Shown here in pieces: positions 50,735-59,677 of a stretch of DNA of 64,000 nt. The notes below the pieces were generated by a model. The model searched no databases, had not been told where the DNA came from, and worked only from the letters and a program-made list of their open reading frames with translations. This stretch comes from Romboutsia lituseburensis (lineage in GTDB: Bacteria; Bacillota; Clostridia; Peptostreptococcales; Peptostreptococcaceae): contig NZ_JANQBQ010000001.1 in NCBI RefSeq assembly GCF_024723825.1, forward strand, positions 3,472,001 through 3,536,000, read 5' to 3'. The position numbers and the translations under genes were made by a program. The stretch's first letter is position 1. Each line of letters begins with the position of its first letter.

Positions 50735-51688
50735 ATGAATGTAGAAAACAAGAAGTATCTTTATAATGTTTATGGGTTAAATATAGAATCAGAACTAATG
50801 GTACCAGAATTAACGATATTGGACACAATTTATAAAGATAATATAGATGTTAAAATTATTTTTGATTTTATGAATGAAGATATAAAACAAAAAATATGTA
50901 AAAAAGAAATAGCAGGTTATAATGGTAATGAAGTATGGTTTCACATAGAAAAGGTAGGTACATATTTAATTCAAAATGGAGATACTGTAACAATTGAACT
51001 TTGTGAAAATCCAGATTTAAATATACTAAAAGTATATATATTAGGAAGTGTTTTAGGAATTATTCTACTACAAAGAAATACTGTTGCAATACATGGTGGA
51101 TCTATAGTAATAAATAATAAGGGATGTATATTTACAGGGGACAAAGGAGCGGGAAAATCTACTTTAACTACAGCTTTAAGACAAAGAGGGTATGATTTTG
51201 TATCTGATGATGTTGGAGCTATAGAATTAAGTGATATACCTATGATAAATCCTGGATTTGGGTATCAAAAACTATGTGAAGATGCAATGACAAAGCTAGG
51301 ATATGATTCATCTAAGTATACTCCATTTAGAAGTGATATGAATATAAAGTATATAGTTCCTGCACTTGATAATTTTGTAAGCGAAAAAGTACCTTTTAAT
51401 GCTCTATTTGAAATAGAGCAGGGGGATATACAAAAAGTAGAAGTAGTAGAAGTAATAGGTAATGAAAAATTACGAAAGATAATAAAAAATGTATTTAGAA
51501 TAGAAGTGCTTATGTACTCGGGGGGAGTTCCAGGAGATTATTTTAAAAAGTGCATAGAGATTGCAAAACATATAAAGTTTTATAAAATAACAAGACCTAA
51601 AAATAAATTTACAGTAAATGAACAAATTGATATTATAGAAAATATTATTTATCAAAGAAATGATAAAATATTAAAAAAATTAGGATAA
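50735..51688 (+). CDS. HPr-kinase-like precursor kinase (PadeK-type)
   Basis: 317 residues from ATG 50735; AGGAG is seven bases upstream, and an upstream in-frame ATG lacks one. The C-terminal domain resembles HPr kinase: AIHGGSIVINNKGCIFTG, Walker A GDKGAGKST (about 135-143) and FVSDDVGAI (Asp158/159). The N-terminal domain has NVYGLNIESEL, seen in lasso-cluster kinases. In paeninodin biosynthesis the homologous kinase phosphorylates the C-terminal Ser of the precursor. Both precursors here end in Ser, and the kinase gene is directly downstream of precursor 2. Confidence 0.85.
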   Translation: MNVENKKYLYNVYGLNIESELMVPELTILDTIYKDNIDVKIIFDFMNEDIKQKICKKEIAGYNGNEVWFHIEKVGTYLIQNGDTVTIELCENPDLNILKVYILGSVLGIILLQRNTVAIHGGSIVINNKGCIFTGDKGAGKSTLTTALRQRGYDFVSDDVGAIELSDIPMINPGFGYQKLCEDAMTKLGYDSSKYTPFRSDMNIKYIVPALDNFVSEKVPFNALFEIEQGDIQKVEVVEVIGNEKLRKIIKNVFRIEVLMYSGGVPGDYFKKCIEIAKHIKFYKITRPKNKFTVNEQIDIIENIIYQRNDKILKKLG

Positions 51689-51726
51689 AAAATGAGTTAG
51701 CTCAACATAGAGCTAACTCATTTTTT
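51688..51726. terminator. Bidirectional terminator after the kinase gene
   Basis: AAATGAGTTAGCT and AGCTAACTCATTT pair around CAACATAG, with poly-T beyond. Confidence 0.9.
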
Positions 51727-51727
51727 A

Positions 51728-52342
51728 CTATCTACATACAGTAGTATTTCCATCAACACTTTGAATAGCACTCAAATTAGATGCGTTTCCAAGCACATAT
51801 ATAGTATATATTCTATTTGGTTTCAAAGTAATCTTTAAAGGTAATACTACTGTACCATCACTGTTTAACACAATTTTAATACTATATTGTCCAGGTGATA
51901 CACCTTGATACATACTACCTTTTCTAAACTCAATATCCTCAAAAGCTTTTTTATCATTAACTAAAACATCTACAGCAGGAGCATCTGGAGATAGATGAAC
52001 TACTCTGAAAAAGCTATACATGTCAAATGGTTGTTGAGATATAGAATCCTCAATAACTATTAGAGATAAATCATCTAAGTTTCCTGTAGCAGCTACAGTA
52101 TATATATCACTATCATCAATTTCCAACACTTGACTTATAACAGGATTTTCTTTTGTGCCAGCTACATATACATCTATGTTATAGTCACCTTCTTTTAAAG
52201 GTATATATTGAGAGAAATCCATGAACTTAAGATTCTCAACTGAAAGATCACCATTAACATATACATCTACAGCCGGTGCTTGAGGTGAAGCATGAAAAAC
52301 TCTAACTAAAGAGCTATCTTTAGGCATTTTCATACAATCCAT
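51728..52342 (-). CDS. Protein with two DUF4397 domains
   Basis: 204 residues with two repeats: SLVRVFHASPQAPAVDVYVNG with GDYNIDVYVAG, and FFRVVHLSPDAPAVDVLVND with GQYSIKIVL. Each is an all-beta DUF4397 domain, an extracytoplasmic module of unknown binding partner. No typical signal peptide is seen, since the N-terminus is only MDCMKMPKDSS. Such proteins often associate with the surface or spore. GGGGGAT precedes the ATG. It is the last of three minus-strand genes. Confidence 0.85.
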   Translation of the reverse strand: MDCMKMPKDSSLVRVFHASPQAPAVDVYVNGDLSVENLKFMDFSQYIPLKEGDYNIDVYVAGTKENPVISQVLEIDDSDIYTVAATGNLDDLSLIVIEDSISQQPFDMYSFFRVVHLSPDAPAVDVLVNDKKAFEDIEFRKGSMYQGVSPGQYSIKIVLNSDGTVVLPLKITLKPNRIYTIYVLGNASNLSAIQSVDGNTTVCR

Positions 52343-52459
52343 ATTTATTATCCCCCTTTAAATCCATACTTTTACCATATAATAGTATGCAAGTATAATT
52401 TTAAAGGTTACATTAAAAAATTTACTTTGTATAAGTCACTTCATAGGGGTTACACTTTA

Positions 52460-52480
52460 TGTTGCCAACGACTTCGCCAG
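52460..52480 (-). repeat. Partial copy of the dispersed palindromic repeat
   Basis: CCAACGACTTCGCCA on the plus strand is the reverse of TGGCGAAGTCGTTGG, the family core. Only the first hairpin half is retained. Confidence 0.55.
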
Positions 52481-52485
52481 TTATA

Positions 52486-52515
52486 AAAAGTACCTAAATT
52501 ACTTTAGGTACTTTA
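52486..52515 (-). terminator. Terminator overlapping the 3-prime end of a minus-strand gene
   Basis: AAAGTACCTAAA and TTTAGGTACTTT pair around TTAC; the T run on the minus strand follows. Confidence 0.85.
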
Positions 52516-53032
52516 CTGCTATATTTATAAGATCAGTTTTACTTATATCATTATCATACTTGCTAAGCATATCATTAACCAAATTATACTTATCCATTAA
52601 ACTTCCATCTTTAAAGCTATTTAAAATCTCATCTTTATGTTCCTCAAGATACTTTAAATCCTTGTCACTAAGATTTATATAATTATCAGAAACAACCTTA
52701 TCTAAATCCTTACCAACTTCCTTAACATCAAGCTTTTTAGTATCACCATCTAAAGAAACAACAGCATTATAATCATTAGAAGAAACTAAGATACTGTAAT
52801 CATTATCAGACTTTTTAGCTTTGTCACCAACAGCATTATTAGTAGTCTTATTTTTCTTAGTACCATCTAATTTAACACTATTATTAGTCTTTGATTTGTT
52901 AGCTTTAGTTGTTTCTTTTATTTCAGTGTTATTAGAAATTAAGCCTTTAGAAGAAAATTTCATATCATTAAATACACTTATTCCTAGAAATAATACACCT
53001 ACAATAGCTATAAATTTAATAAATCTAAACAT
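52499..53032 (-). CDS. Membrane-anchored hypothetical protein with Lys/Asn-rich linker
   Basis: 177 residues. An N-terminal membrane anchor (about 4-22, FIKFIAIVGVLFLGISVF) is followed by a 60-residue low-complexity Lys/Asn/Thr linker. A C-terminal helical domain (NYINLSDKDLKYLEEHKDEILNSF, then MLSKYDNDISKTDLINIAVKYL) ends it. AAAGGAG precedes the ATG. I recognise no family. Its exposed domain probably faces the cell wall. Confidence 0.65.
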   Translation of the reverse strand: MFRFIKFIAIVGVLFLGISVFNDMKFSSKGLISNNTEIKETTKANKSKTNNSVKLDGTKKNKTTNNAVGDKAKKSDNDYSILVSSNDYNAVVSLDGDTKKLDVKEVGKDLDKVVSDNYINLSDKDLKYLEEHKDEILNSFKDGSLMDKYNLVNDMLSKYDNDISKTDLINIAVKYLK

Positions 53033-53193
53033 ATTAATACTCCTTTAAAATAATAATATTTAATTTATAGCCAAGTATTTGGAAAGTATACATATAAATA
53101 TATTAGAAATGTCATTTACTACTTTAGTATACCTAATGAGTATTACACGTAAGGCGTATAAGGGTAGTACCAAAACTATCGGAATAGTCAATA

Positions 53194-53529
53194 TTAAATT
53201 CTACATAGAACAAATAAAATAGTATACATAATTGATAAGTTAATTAGTATTATCATTTCTGATTTTACTATTAAGTTAAAAACATCTTTAACAGTTAGCA
53301 CAGATCGTTTGTAAGATCGACAGTGTTTACATAATTGATTAAAGCAAAAGACAATTATACAGATAAAGAAAGCTACAGCGATTAATATTGTTATTAATCC
53401 TGTCAAATATACAAATGTATTTAATATTAAGCGGATTAGTTTTATACAAAATGAAAATAACATCATTATTACACATAACATTAATATCACAAAGGCTATA
53501 GGTGGTATTAAGTCATCTTTTTTATTCAT
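53194..53529 (-). CDS. Small membrane protein
   Basis: 111 residues from ATG 53527-53529, with AAGGAGGATGTT directly upstream; a longer frame starting at 53571 has no site. Two or three hydrophobic helices: AFVILMLCVIMMLFSFCIKLIRLI, FVYLTGLITILIAVAFFICIIVF, and EMIILINLSIMYTILFVL. A cysteine- and basic-rich loop (CFNQLCKHCRSYKRS) lies between the last two. The family is unknown. Confidence 0.6.
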   Translation of the reverse strand: MNKKDDLIPPIAFVILMLCVIMMLFSFCIKLIRLILNTFVYLTGLITILIAVAFFICIIVFCFNQLCKHCRSYKRSVLTVKDVFNLIVKSEMIILINLSIMYTILFVLCRI

Positions 53530-53634
53530 AACATCCTCCTTAAAGTATTTTAAAGGTTTTATATTATACATATGGATGAATTTGTATGAATAGAAGTAAT
53601 TATGAAAGAAATTCTATTAGGGGGAATTTTATAA

Positions 53635-54417
53635 ATGATAGATATACATTGCCATATATTACCTGGTATAGACGATGGAGCAAAAGATATGAAAGAAGCT
53701 TTAAAAATGGCAAGGATTGCTCAAAGCGAAGGAATAAAAACTATAATAAATACGTCTCATTATCATCCAGATTTTGATAAGGAATCAATAGAAAAGGTTT
53801 CTAAAGAAGCAGAAAACTTTAATAAAGCATTAAAAGAAAATAATATAGACTTAGAAGTATTAACTGGCAATGAACTTTATTATAGTGATGAATTATTAGA
53901 TCAGATAGCAAAGAGTAAAATATATACTTTAAATGGAAGTAAGTATGTTTTAATTGAGTTTTCTCATGTAAAATTTCCTGAAAAACTTTGTGAGATAATA
54001 TATGAATTTAAGTTAAAGGGATATAAGCCAATACTTGCTCATGTAGAAAGGTATGCAGAAGTTCAAAAAAATCCAGGTATAATATATGATGCTATACAAG
54101 AAGGAGCTCTTGTACAAGTTAATGCTTCTAGTGTAGTGAATAAGTCATTAGGTTCTTTAAATAGTACTTGCGAGACACTTATGAGACAAAATATGGTTCA
54201 TTTTGTGGGTACAGATGCACACGGATCAGAAAATAGAAGACCTTTAATGAAAGATGCATATCAGCATGTATGCAATAAATATAAACCAGGCACAGCCAAT
54301 AAATTATTTATAGAAAATCCGAAAAGTGTCATAAAAGATGAAGATATAGATACAAGTAAAGCAATAGATCCATCTGAAAAGAAAGGCTTCTTATCTAAAA
54401 TATTTAAAAATTTTTAA
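53635..54417 (+). CDS. CpsB/YwqE-type tyrosine phosphatase (PHP family)
   Basis: 260 residues. PHP metal-binding motifs are present: MIDIHCHILPGIDDGAKD at the start, TSHYHPDF, GNELYY, ILAHVERY and FVGTDAHGSENR. The CpsB/CapC/YwqE family dephosphorylates bacterial tyrosine kinases controlling capsule and exopolysaccharide export. GGGGG lies ahead of the ATG at 53635. No BY-kinase gene is adjacent, so it may act on an unlinked exopolysaccharide system. The C-terminal 30 residues are a polar extension ending FLSKIFKNF. Confidence 0.92.
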   Translation: MIDIHCHILPGIDDGAKDMKEALKMARIAQSEGIKTIINTSHYHPDFDKESIEKVSKEAENFNKALKENNIDLEVLTGNELYYSDELLDQIAKSKIYTLNGSKYVLIEFSHVKFPEKLCEIIYEFKLKGYKPILAHVERYAEVQKNPGIIYDAIQEGALVQVNASSVVNKSLGSLNSTCETLMRQNMVHFVGTDAHGSENRRPLMKDAYQHVCNKYKPGTANKLFIENPKSVIKDEDIDTSKAIDPSEKKGFLSKIFKNF

Positions 54418-54420
54418 ATG

Positions 54421-54463
54421 AAAGTTCCTAATTAGTTATTTATACTAGTCTAGGAACTTTTTT
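54421..54463 (+). terminator. Terminator after the phosphatase gene
   Basis: AAAGTTCCTA and TAGGAACTTT pair around about 20 bases, with T6. Confidence 0.85.
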
Positions 54464-54647
54464 ATATAATAATTTACTATAAATTTTAAAAGTAGTAAAA
54501 ATATTTGATATTTCAATTGTTTTAGCTATCTATTGATTTAAATATAGAAAAACTATAAAATATTTTAAAGGAAAATATTGACATTATAGTTGCTGTAAGG
54601 TGTTAAATAAAGATATATTATAGCTAAAATGCAAGGGAGAGTAAATT

Positions 54648-55919
54648 ATGAAAATTAAAGATGCAGAGTTGCTTACGGGTTTGTCAGCAAATACAATTCG
54701 TTTTTATGAAAATGAAGGATTAATATCTGTAAAAAGAAATTCTAATTCATATAGAGTTTATGATGAGAATAATATTGAAGAATTAAAGTACATTAAGAAT
54801 CTGAGGAAATTAGGAGTTTCAATTTCTAAAATAAAAGAACTTAATAATAAAAAAATTTCACTAAAAAAAGTACTTGAAGACAGAATAAGGGAAATAGAAG
54901 AAGAAGAAATCACTTTTGAAAGCAAAAAAGATATTATCCGGGAAATATTAAAAGATATAAATAAAAATGTAGATATTGATCTAAATAAATATTCAGATGA
55001 GTTAGAGTATATTGAGACAGAAGAATACACAGAACTTATAACAGAGATAAATAAGCTTGGTCAGTCTTCATTATTATTTCAATTACTAATTACTTTAATA
55101 TGGTCAAGTCCATTTATAACATTTTATACTAGTATCAATGAAAAGAACTATGAGTCAATCGGATTAAAAAGTATGTTATGCATAATAGCAACAGTAGTAC
55201 TTACTTTAAGTTGGAGGAAATATCTAAGTCAAAATGATAAAAAGTTCGGTGGAACAATTAGCTTTATAGTAGGTATAATATTAGTTCTAATTTTAACTTT
55301 ATTTATATATGTATTTATAGGTAAGTTACAAGCACTTATATTTGTACCGGATGATTATATAATGTATATGTATAAAGCTCCTTATAGTTATATATCTTTA
55401 TTTTTTGAGGTAGAGATATTTATATTACTTATAACATTTTTATATACACGTATAAAAAATGTAGAGTGGCAGTGGGCAACATGTATATTTGATTTTATGA
55501 AAAACAATTTTATCAAGGTAATAATATTAAATTTAGTGTTATTATATATGGGCATTACGGGCATTACTGTGGTAACTAAAACTCAAATTGTTGATTATAG
55601 TTTTTACAATCCTTTTGGTACTGAATATACATATGATGATATTAGTGAAGTTAGTGCAGGATTTATAGGAAAACAACGAAAGTTGTTCGGTGGTCAACCA
55701 GGGGATTTTTATTACATAGTAACATTAAATGATAATAAAAAAATAAACTTCTATCAAGCAAGTAGCGCTTATGAAGATACATACTTAGAACTTGAGGTAT
55801 TTGATAAATTAATTGTTGATAATACTAAAGCTAAAAAAGTATCGTCAAAAGAAAATTATAAGTTATGTTATTTTGATAAAAAATATGTAGATAGATTTTT
55901 AAGAATAATTGAATATTAA
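54648..55919 (+). CDS. Membrane-integrated MerR-type regulator
   Basis: 423 residues. Residues 1-75 are a MerR helix-turn-helix: MKIKDAELLTGLSANTIRFYENEGLISVKRNSNSYRVYDENNIEEL, with a following LRKLGVSISKIKEL. A dimerisation coiled coil spans about 75-130. Five or so membrane helices follow (about 140-320). A C-terminal, possibly cytoplasmic or external domain (TYDDISEVSAGFIGKQRKLFGG, then YYIVTLNDNKKINFYQ) ends it. This looks like a one-component membrane-bound regulator. The signal and targets are unknown. It is monocistronic. Confidence 0.85.
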   Translation: MKIKDAELLTGLSANTIRFYENEGLISVKRNSNSYRVYDENNIEELKYIKNLRKLGVSISKIKELNNKKISLKKVLEDRIREIEEEEITFESKKDIIREILKDINKNVDIDLNKYSDELEYIETEEYTELITEINKLGQSSLLFQLLITLIWSSPFITFYTSINEKNYESIGLKSMLCIIATVVLTLSWRKYLSQNDKKFGGTISFIVGIILVLILTLFIYVFIGKLQALIFVPDDYIMYMYKAPYSYISLFFEVEIFILLITFLYTRIKNVEWQWATCIFDFMKNNFIKVIILNLVLLYMGITGITVVTKTQIVDYSFYNPFGTEYTYDDISEVSAGFIGKQRKLFGGQPGDFYYIVTLNDNKKINFYQASSAYEDTYLELEVFDKLIVDNTKAKKVSSKENYKLCYFDKKYVDRFLRIIEY

Positions 55920-55926
55920 TATTAAT

Positions 55927-55962
55927 AAAAACACTAGAAAATTTAAATCTAGTGTTTTATTT
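55927..55962 (+). terminator. Terminator after the MerR-membrane gene
   Basis: AAAACACTAGA and TCTAGTGTTTT pair around AAATTTAAA, then a T-rich tail. Beyond it, TTAGGCGAAGCAAATTTTTT at 55967-55986 is a fragment of the dispersed repeat. Confidence 0.85.
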
Positions 55963-56213
55963 TTGTTTAGGCGAAGCAAATTTTTTATGTCATATAGATA
56001 CTAATTTCTAAGTATTATTGCTTTATTTTAAGACACACAACTAAAAGATAAAACAACAATCATCACTATAATCATAGATATTTTTTTTTAATAGCCTAAA
56101 ATGTAAATTTACAATGAATGACAGGGAAATATTTATAAAGGTTTAGATATTTATTTACGAGAATATAATGAATATAAATTTTATATTAAAAATATTAAAA
56201 AGGAGAAACTATT

Positions 56214-56783
56214 ATGATTAAGCAGGAAAAAAAGATTATTATAGGTGGTGTTATTACGGCTGCTTTAGTATCTTCAGGACTTACGATGAGTCAGATGGAA
56301 GAGGTTGTAGCGGATAACGGAAACTACAAAAGCCAATCAGAAATAACAATAGAAAAAGAAGTACAAACAGCTGAAGTTGTTAAAGCTGTAAGTGATACAA
56401 AACTTGATGAAGAAGTAAAAATACAAGATGAAAAACAAGAGAATCCAAACACAGATACAAATGATGAAAATAATAAAGTAGAACATGATTATAAGCCAAT
56501 AATCAAGCCACAAAATAAGCCAAGCTATACAAAGCCTGATAATGGATCAAATAATAATTCAAATAATAATGCTAAACCAGAACCTCCAACTCAACCACCA
56601 GCTGAAGAAGAAATACAGGACAAGCCAAGTGTTGAACCTCCAACAGATGATTCACAAAACCCAGAAACACCAGATGTACAACCACCATCACAAGAGGAAG
56701 ATACAACTGAAAATGATCAGGCTACAACGGAAAATAGATCACCTGTATTACCGGAAATAAATTTGAATTCGTATGAAAAGTAA
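56214..56783 (+). CDS. Secreted Pro/Glu/Asn-rich low-complexity protein
   Basis: 189 residues. A short N-terminal hydrophobic stretch (about 7-23, IIIGGVITAALVSSGLTM) acts as signal or anchor. The rest is low complexity: KPxxKP and NNNSN repeats followed by PPTQPPAEEE and TPDVQPPSQEE. It resembles the wall-spanning stalk of surface proteins, but no sorting signal or binding domain follows, as it ends NLNSYEK. AAAGGAG precedes the ATG. It could be a truncated surface protein. Confidence 0.65.
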   Translation: MIKQEKKIIIGGVITAALVSSGLTMSQMEEVVADNGNYKSQSEITIEKEVQTAEVVKAVSDTKLDEEVKIQDEKQENPNTDTNDENNKVEHDYKPIIKPQNKPSYTKPDNGSNNNSNNNAKPEPPTQPPAEEEIQDKPSVEPPTDDSQNPETPDVQPPSQEEDTTENDQATTENRSPVLPEINLNSYEK

Positions 56784-57120
56784 AAAAATGACAGGAATAA
56801 AAAAAATACCAAAAAAATCAACTATATTCCTAAAAGAAAAAGTATAAAAAAACTTTATATTTTATTATAAAAAATGTTTTTATACTTAAAATTAAGTCGT
56901 TAAATTAAAAAAAGAAGCTATTTTTAGTAAATGGTTTCTTTTTTTAAGTGCAAAAGTGAAAAAATAATAAAAAAATGTAGAAAAAAGGAGAACGAAAAAA
57001 ACGTTTTAATGTTAAATGTTATGATAAAATACGAAATGGATAATATAGATTAAATATAGTTATTCAAAACTACTTTTCTAAATAAATAAAAACTTAATCT
57101 TTTGGAAAAGGAGGAAATTT
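56784..57120 (+). other. 337-base spacer with two hairpins
   Basis: No gene. AAGTATAAAAA/TTTTTATACTT (about 56840-56890) and AAAAAAGAAGC with GGTTTCTTTTTTT (about 56908-56946) are probable terminators of the upstream gene. AT-rich DNA then leads to the response-regulator array. Confidence 0.5.
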
Positions 57121-57723
57121 ATGAGGATATTAGTAGTGTCAGAATCATTTATGACTAGGGAATCTTTAGGAAATTTATTTGGACAATATTCAACAACCAG
57201 GGAAGTAATATCGATTAAATCTCTTAGTAAAATAGATAAACATGAATTATTAAATTTTAGCTTTATATTTATTGAAATTGTGTATAAAAATAAGGATGAA
57301 TTAGACACTATAAGCTTATTAAAGAGAGTCTCACCAAATGTAAAAGTTATGGTGCTAGATCGAACTAAAAGTAATCAGATACTTGAAATGGCTATAAAAT
57401 CTAAAATAGAGGGTTATTTGCTTTATGTGATAGACAAAGATGAATTTAAATATCATTTTGAAAAGATAAAAAATGGTAAAAGGGTCTATGAATCAGAGGC
57501 TATAGAAAAAATAATCTATAATGATATAAAAGGTTTAGATATTTTAAGTAAAAGAGAAAGGCAAGTTTTAGATGAACTTGCTAAGGGGTTAAATAATAAA
57601 GAAATTGGAGAAAAACTGTACATAGCTGAGTGTACAGTAAAAAAGCATGTAAGTAACATTCTTCAAAAATTAGAATTAAAAAATAGGCAAGAAGTTATAA
57701 TATACAACCAGAAACTTAGTTAA
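57121..57723 (+). CDS. Atypical LuxR-type response regulator 1
   Basis: 200 residues. An N-terminal receiver-like domain (1-120) is followed by a LuxR/NarL helix-turn-helix (about 138-195: LSKRERQVLDELAKGLNNKEIGEKLYIAECTVKKHVSNILQKLELKNR). The receiver is degenerate: the acidic pair is SES, the phospho-acceptor position is Glu (FIFIEI), and the late Lys is not conserved. It probably works without phosphorylation. AAAGGAGG precedes the ATG. It is the first of four related regulators in a row; no kinase is adjacent. Confidence 0.88.
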   Translation: MRILVVSESFMTRESLGNLFGQYSTTREVISIKSLSKIDKHELLNFSFIFIEIVYKNKDELDTISLLKRVSPNVKVMVLDRTKSNQILEMAIKSKIEGYLLYVIDKDEFKYHFEKIKNGKRVYESEAIEKIIYNDIKGLDILSKRERQVLDELAKGLNNKEIGEKLYIAECTVKKHVSNILQKLELKNRQEVIIYNQKLS

Positions 57724-57876
57724 ATTATACTAAATGGTAGCAATAAATATAAATTGAATAACTCTATAGGATAATATATATAGTCAAATTAGTTAATATA
57801 TTTTTATTTGCAATTTAGTTAGAATATAAAGAAATGAGTAATTTGATAGATGATGATATAAATTAGGGGGTAAAAT

Positions 57877-58497
57877 ATGAAAGTATTTATTATATCAGAG
57901 TCCTTTATAGTTAGAGATTCTTTAAACAATTTATTTCAAGAAATGTTTGATCAAGTTTATATAGAATCAGCTTCGAATAAAAATGAATTTGAAACTAAGG
58001 ACTTAAGTAATTTTAACTTTATATTTATAGATGCTACTATAAGAGATACAGAAATCGTGCATATAGTAGATAAAATAAAAAATGTATCTCAAGATATAAA
58101 AATAATGGTCATGGATGTTAGAAAAAATAAGACTTTATTTTTAGAATTAGTTAAGCTTGGAGTAGATGGATATATATTAAATATTTTAGATAAAGAAGAG
58201 TATATATATATTGTCAAAAGAATCATGATGGGTAAAAAGTTTTATGATTCAGAGTTATTACAAGAAAGTATAGAAAATCAAATTGGTGCTACTAATGTAA
58301 AGTTAACTCAAAGAGAGTTTAATGTATTAACTTATGTCTGTAAGGGGTTTAGCAATAAAGAAATAGCAAAAGCTCTAACAGTAACAGATTATACAATAAA
58401 AAAACATGTAAGTAGTATCTTGCATAAACTACATTTGAAAAATAGACAAGATATAATAATTTATGCAAGAGATAATAATTTAGTACAAAGTAATTAA
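57877..58497 (+). CDS. Atypical LuxR-type response regulator 2
   Basis: 206 residues with the same layout as the first: receiver-like domain opening MKVFIISESFIVRDSLNNLF, then the helix-turn-helix LTQREFNVLTYVCKGFSNKEIAKALTVTDYTIKKHVSSILHKLHLKNRQD. Here the acceptor Asp is kept (FIFIDAT), but the acidic pair is SES and the conserved Lys is missing (GYILNILD). Activation by classical phosphorylation is therefore doubtful. AGGGGG precedes the ATG. A terminator follows. It has no riboswitch, unlike regulators 3 and 4. Confidence 0.88.
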   Translation: MKVFIISESFIVRDSLNNLFQEMFDQVYIESASNKNEFETKDLSNFNFIFIDATIRDTEIVHIVDKIKNVSQDIKIMVMDVRKNKTLFLELVKLGVDGYILNILDKEEYIYIVKRIMMGKKFYDSELLQESIENQIGATNVKLTQREFNVLTYVCKGFSNKEIAKALTVTDYTIKKHVSSILHKLHLKNRQDIIIYARDNNLVQSN

Positions 58498-58506
58498 ATG
58501 ATATAA

Positions 58507-58542
58507 GAAGAACTTTCGATTAATAATTGAAGGTTCTTTTTT
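58507..58542 (+). terminator. Terminator after regulator 2
   Basis: AAGAACTTTC and GAAGGTTCTT (one G-T pair) around GATTAATAATT, then T6. Confidence 0.8.
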
Positions 58543-58914
58543 ATATTAGAGAATCTTTATTTTATAGTGAATGTAAAAATACTAGATGCTACCGATATTA
58601 ATTGAACTAAAAAATATAAAAAAGGAAACTATGTATAGTAAAGTATAAAATTTTTATTAAAATTAAAAATAAAAAAAAATGATAATAATAATTATAAAAA
58701 ATAAAAATGATAGAATAAAATCGAATTATCGAGTATGAAAAAGAAAAGTGTAGATATAAAGTGGTTGAATTATACTTTAGTATACCTAAAATTACTTACA
58801 ATTTATGATTACTAATAATTAATAAAAATGTATACTATATAGTGTAAATAGTTAGTAATTGGAATAATATTAATAAAAATAATAAGAATTATAATTTATA
58901 AACAAAAGAATAAA

Positions 58915-58999
58915 GAAGTATTTAGAAGTGAAGAAGTATACCTTGTATCTGGGCACTTAGAGGTATACGGAGCTAGTAGTGCAACCGGCTAAATAACTT
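58915..58999 (+). ncRNA. c-di-GMP-II riboswitch upstream of regulator 3
   Basis: The conserved c-di-GMP-II (GEMM-II) core is clear: TTGTATCTGGGCACTTAGAG, then GGAGCTAGTAGTGCAACCGG. The enclosing helix is AAGTATTTAG (58915-58925) with CTAAATAACTT (58989-58999). It ends about 10 bases before the AGGGGG ribosome site, so control is probably at translation or through a short downstream hairpin. A second copy is at 60265. Confidence 0.9.
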
Positions 59000-59022
59000 G
59001 ATATATTTAAGTAGGGGGTAAT

Positions 59023-59628
59023 ATGCAAGTTATTGTAATTTCAGAATCATTAATAATAAGAAGAGGAATCGTACAAATTTTATCAGAAGAAAAATATATA
59101 AGTAGTATAAAAGAAAGTCATTTATATACAGATATATATAAGGAAGATTATGACTTAATACTTATAGATCTAAATAAGAATAATAAGCAGTACTTATATG
59201 ACCTGGAGCATTTAAAGAAAACTACAAATACAAAGGTTATGGTGCTAGATTTTTATGAAGATAGAACGCTATTTTCAAAATGTATGAAATCAGGTATAGA
59301 TGGGTATATATTAGCAAATATAGACTCAGAAGATATAGGATATGCAGTGAAACAATTATATAGAGGCAAAAAATACTATGATGCAGAACTTATAGAAAAT
59401 TATATATTCAAAGGTGAAAATGAAGATATAGAAGAATTAACTAAAAGAGAGCAAGAAGTATTAATATATATAGCAAAAGGAAAAACAAATATAGAAATAT
59501 CAAAGGAATTATATATAACAGAGCATACTGTTAAAAAGCATACTAGTAACATATTTGCTAAACTTAACTTAAAAGATAGAATGCAGGCAGCGTTATATGC
59601 ATATAATAAAGGACTTGTACAATTTTAA
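59023..59628 (+). CDS. Atypical LuxR-type response regulator 3, under a c-di-GMP-II riboswitch
   Basis: 201 residues. The receiver-like domain starts MQVIVISESLIIRRGIVQIL. The acceptor Asp is present (DLILIDLNKNN), but the acidic pair is SES, the Thr/Ser position reads VLDF, and the Lys region is GYILANID. The helix-turn-helix is LTKREQEVLIYIAKGKTNIEISKELYITEHTVKKHTSNIFAKLNLKDR. It is about 80 percent identical to regulator 4 by hand count, without gaps. Its level is probably set by c-di-GMP through the leader rather than by a kinase. Confidence 0.9.
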   Translation: MQVIVISESLIIRRGIVQILSEEKYISSIKESHLYTDIYKEDYDLILIDLNKNNKQYLYDLEHLKKTTNTKVMVLDFYEDRTLFSKCMKSGIDGYILANIDSEDIGYAVKQLYRGKKYYDAELIENYIFKGENEDIEELTKREQEVLIYIAKGKTNIEISKELYITEHTVKKHTSNIFAKLNLKDRMQAALYAYNKGLVQF

Positions 59629-59640
59629 ATAATAAACATC

Positions 59641-59677
59641 AAAGCTAGTTTAAATATATATTTAAGTTAGCTTTTTT
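59641..59677 (+). terminator. Terminator after regulator 3
   Basis: AAAGCTAGTTTAAA and TTTAAGTTAGCTTT pair (one mismatch) around TATATA, with T6. Confidence 0.85.
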
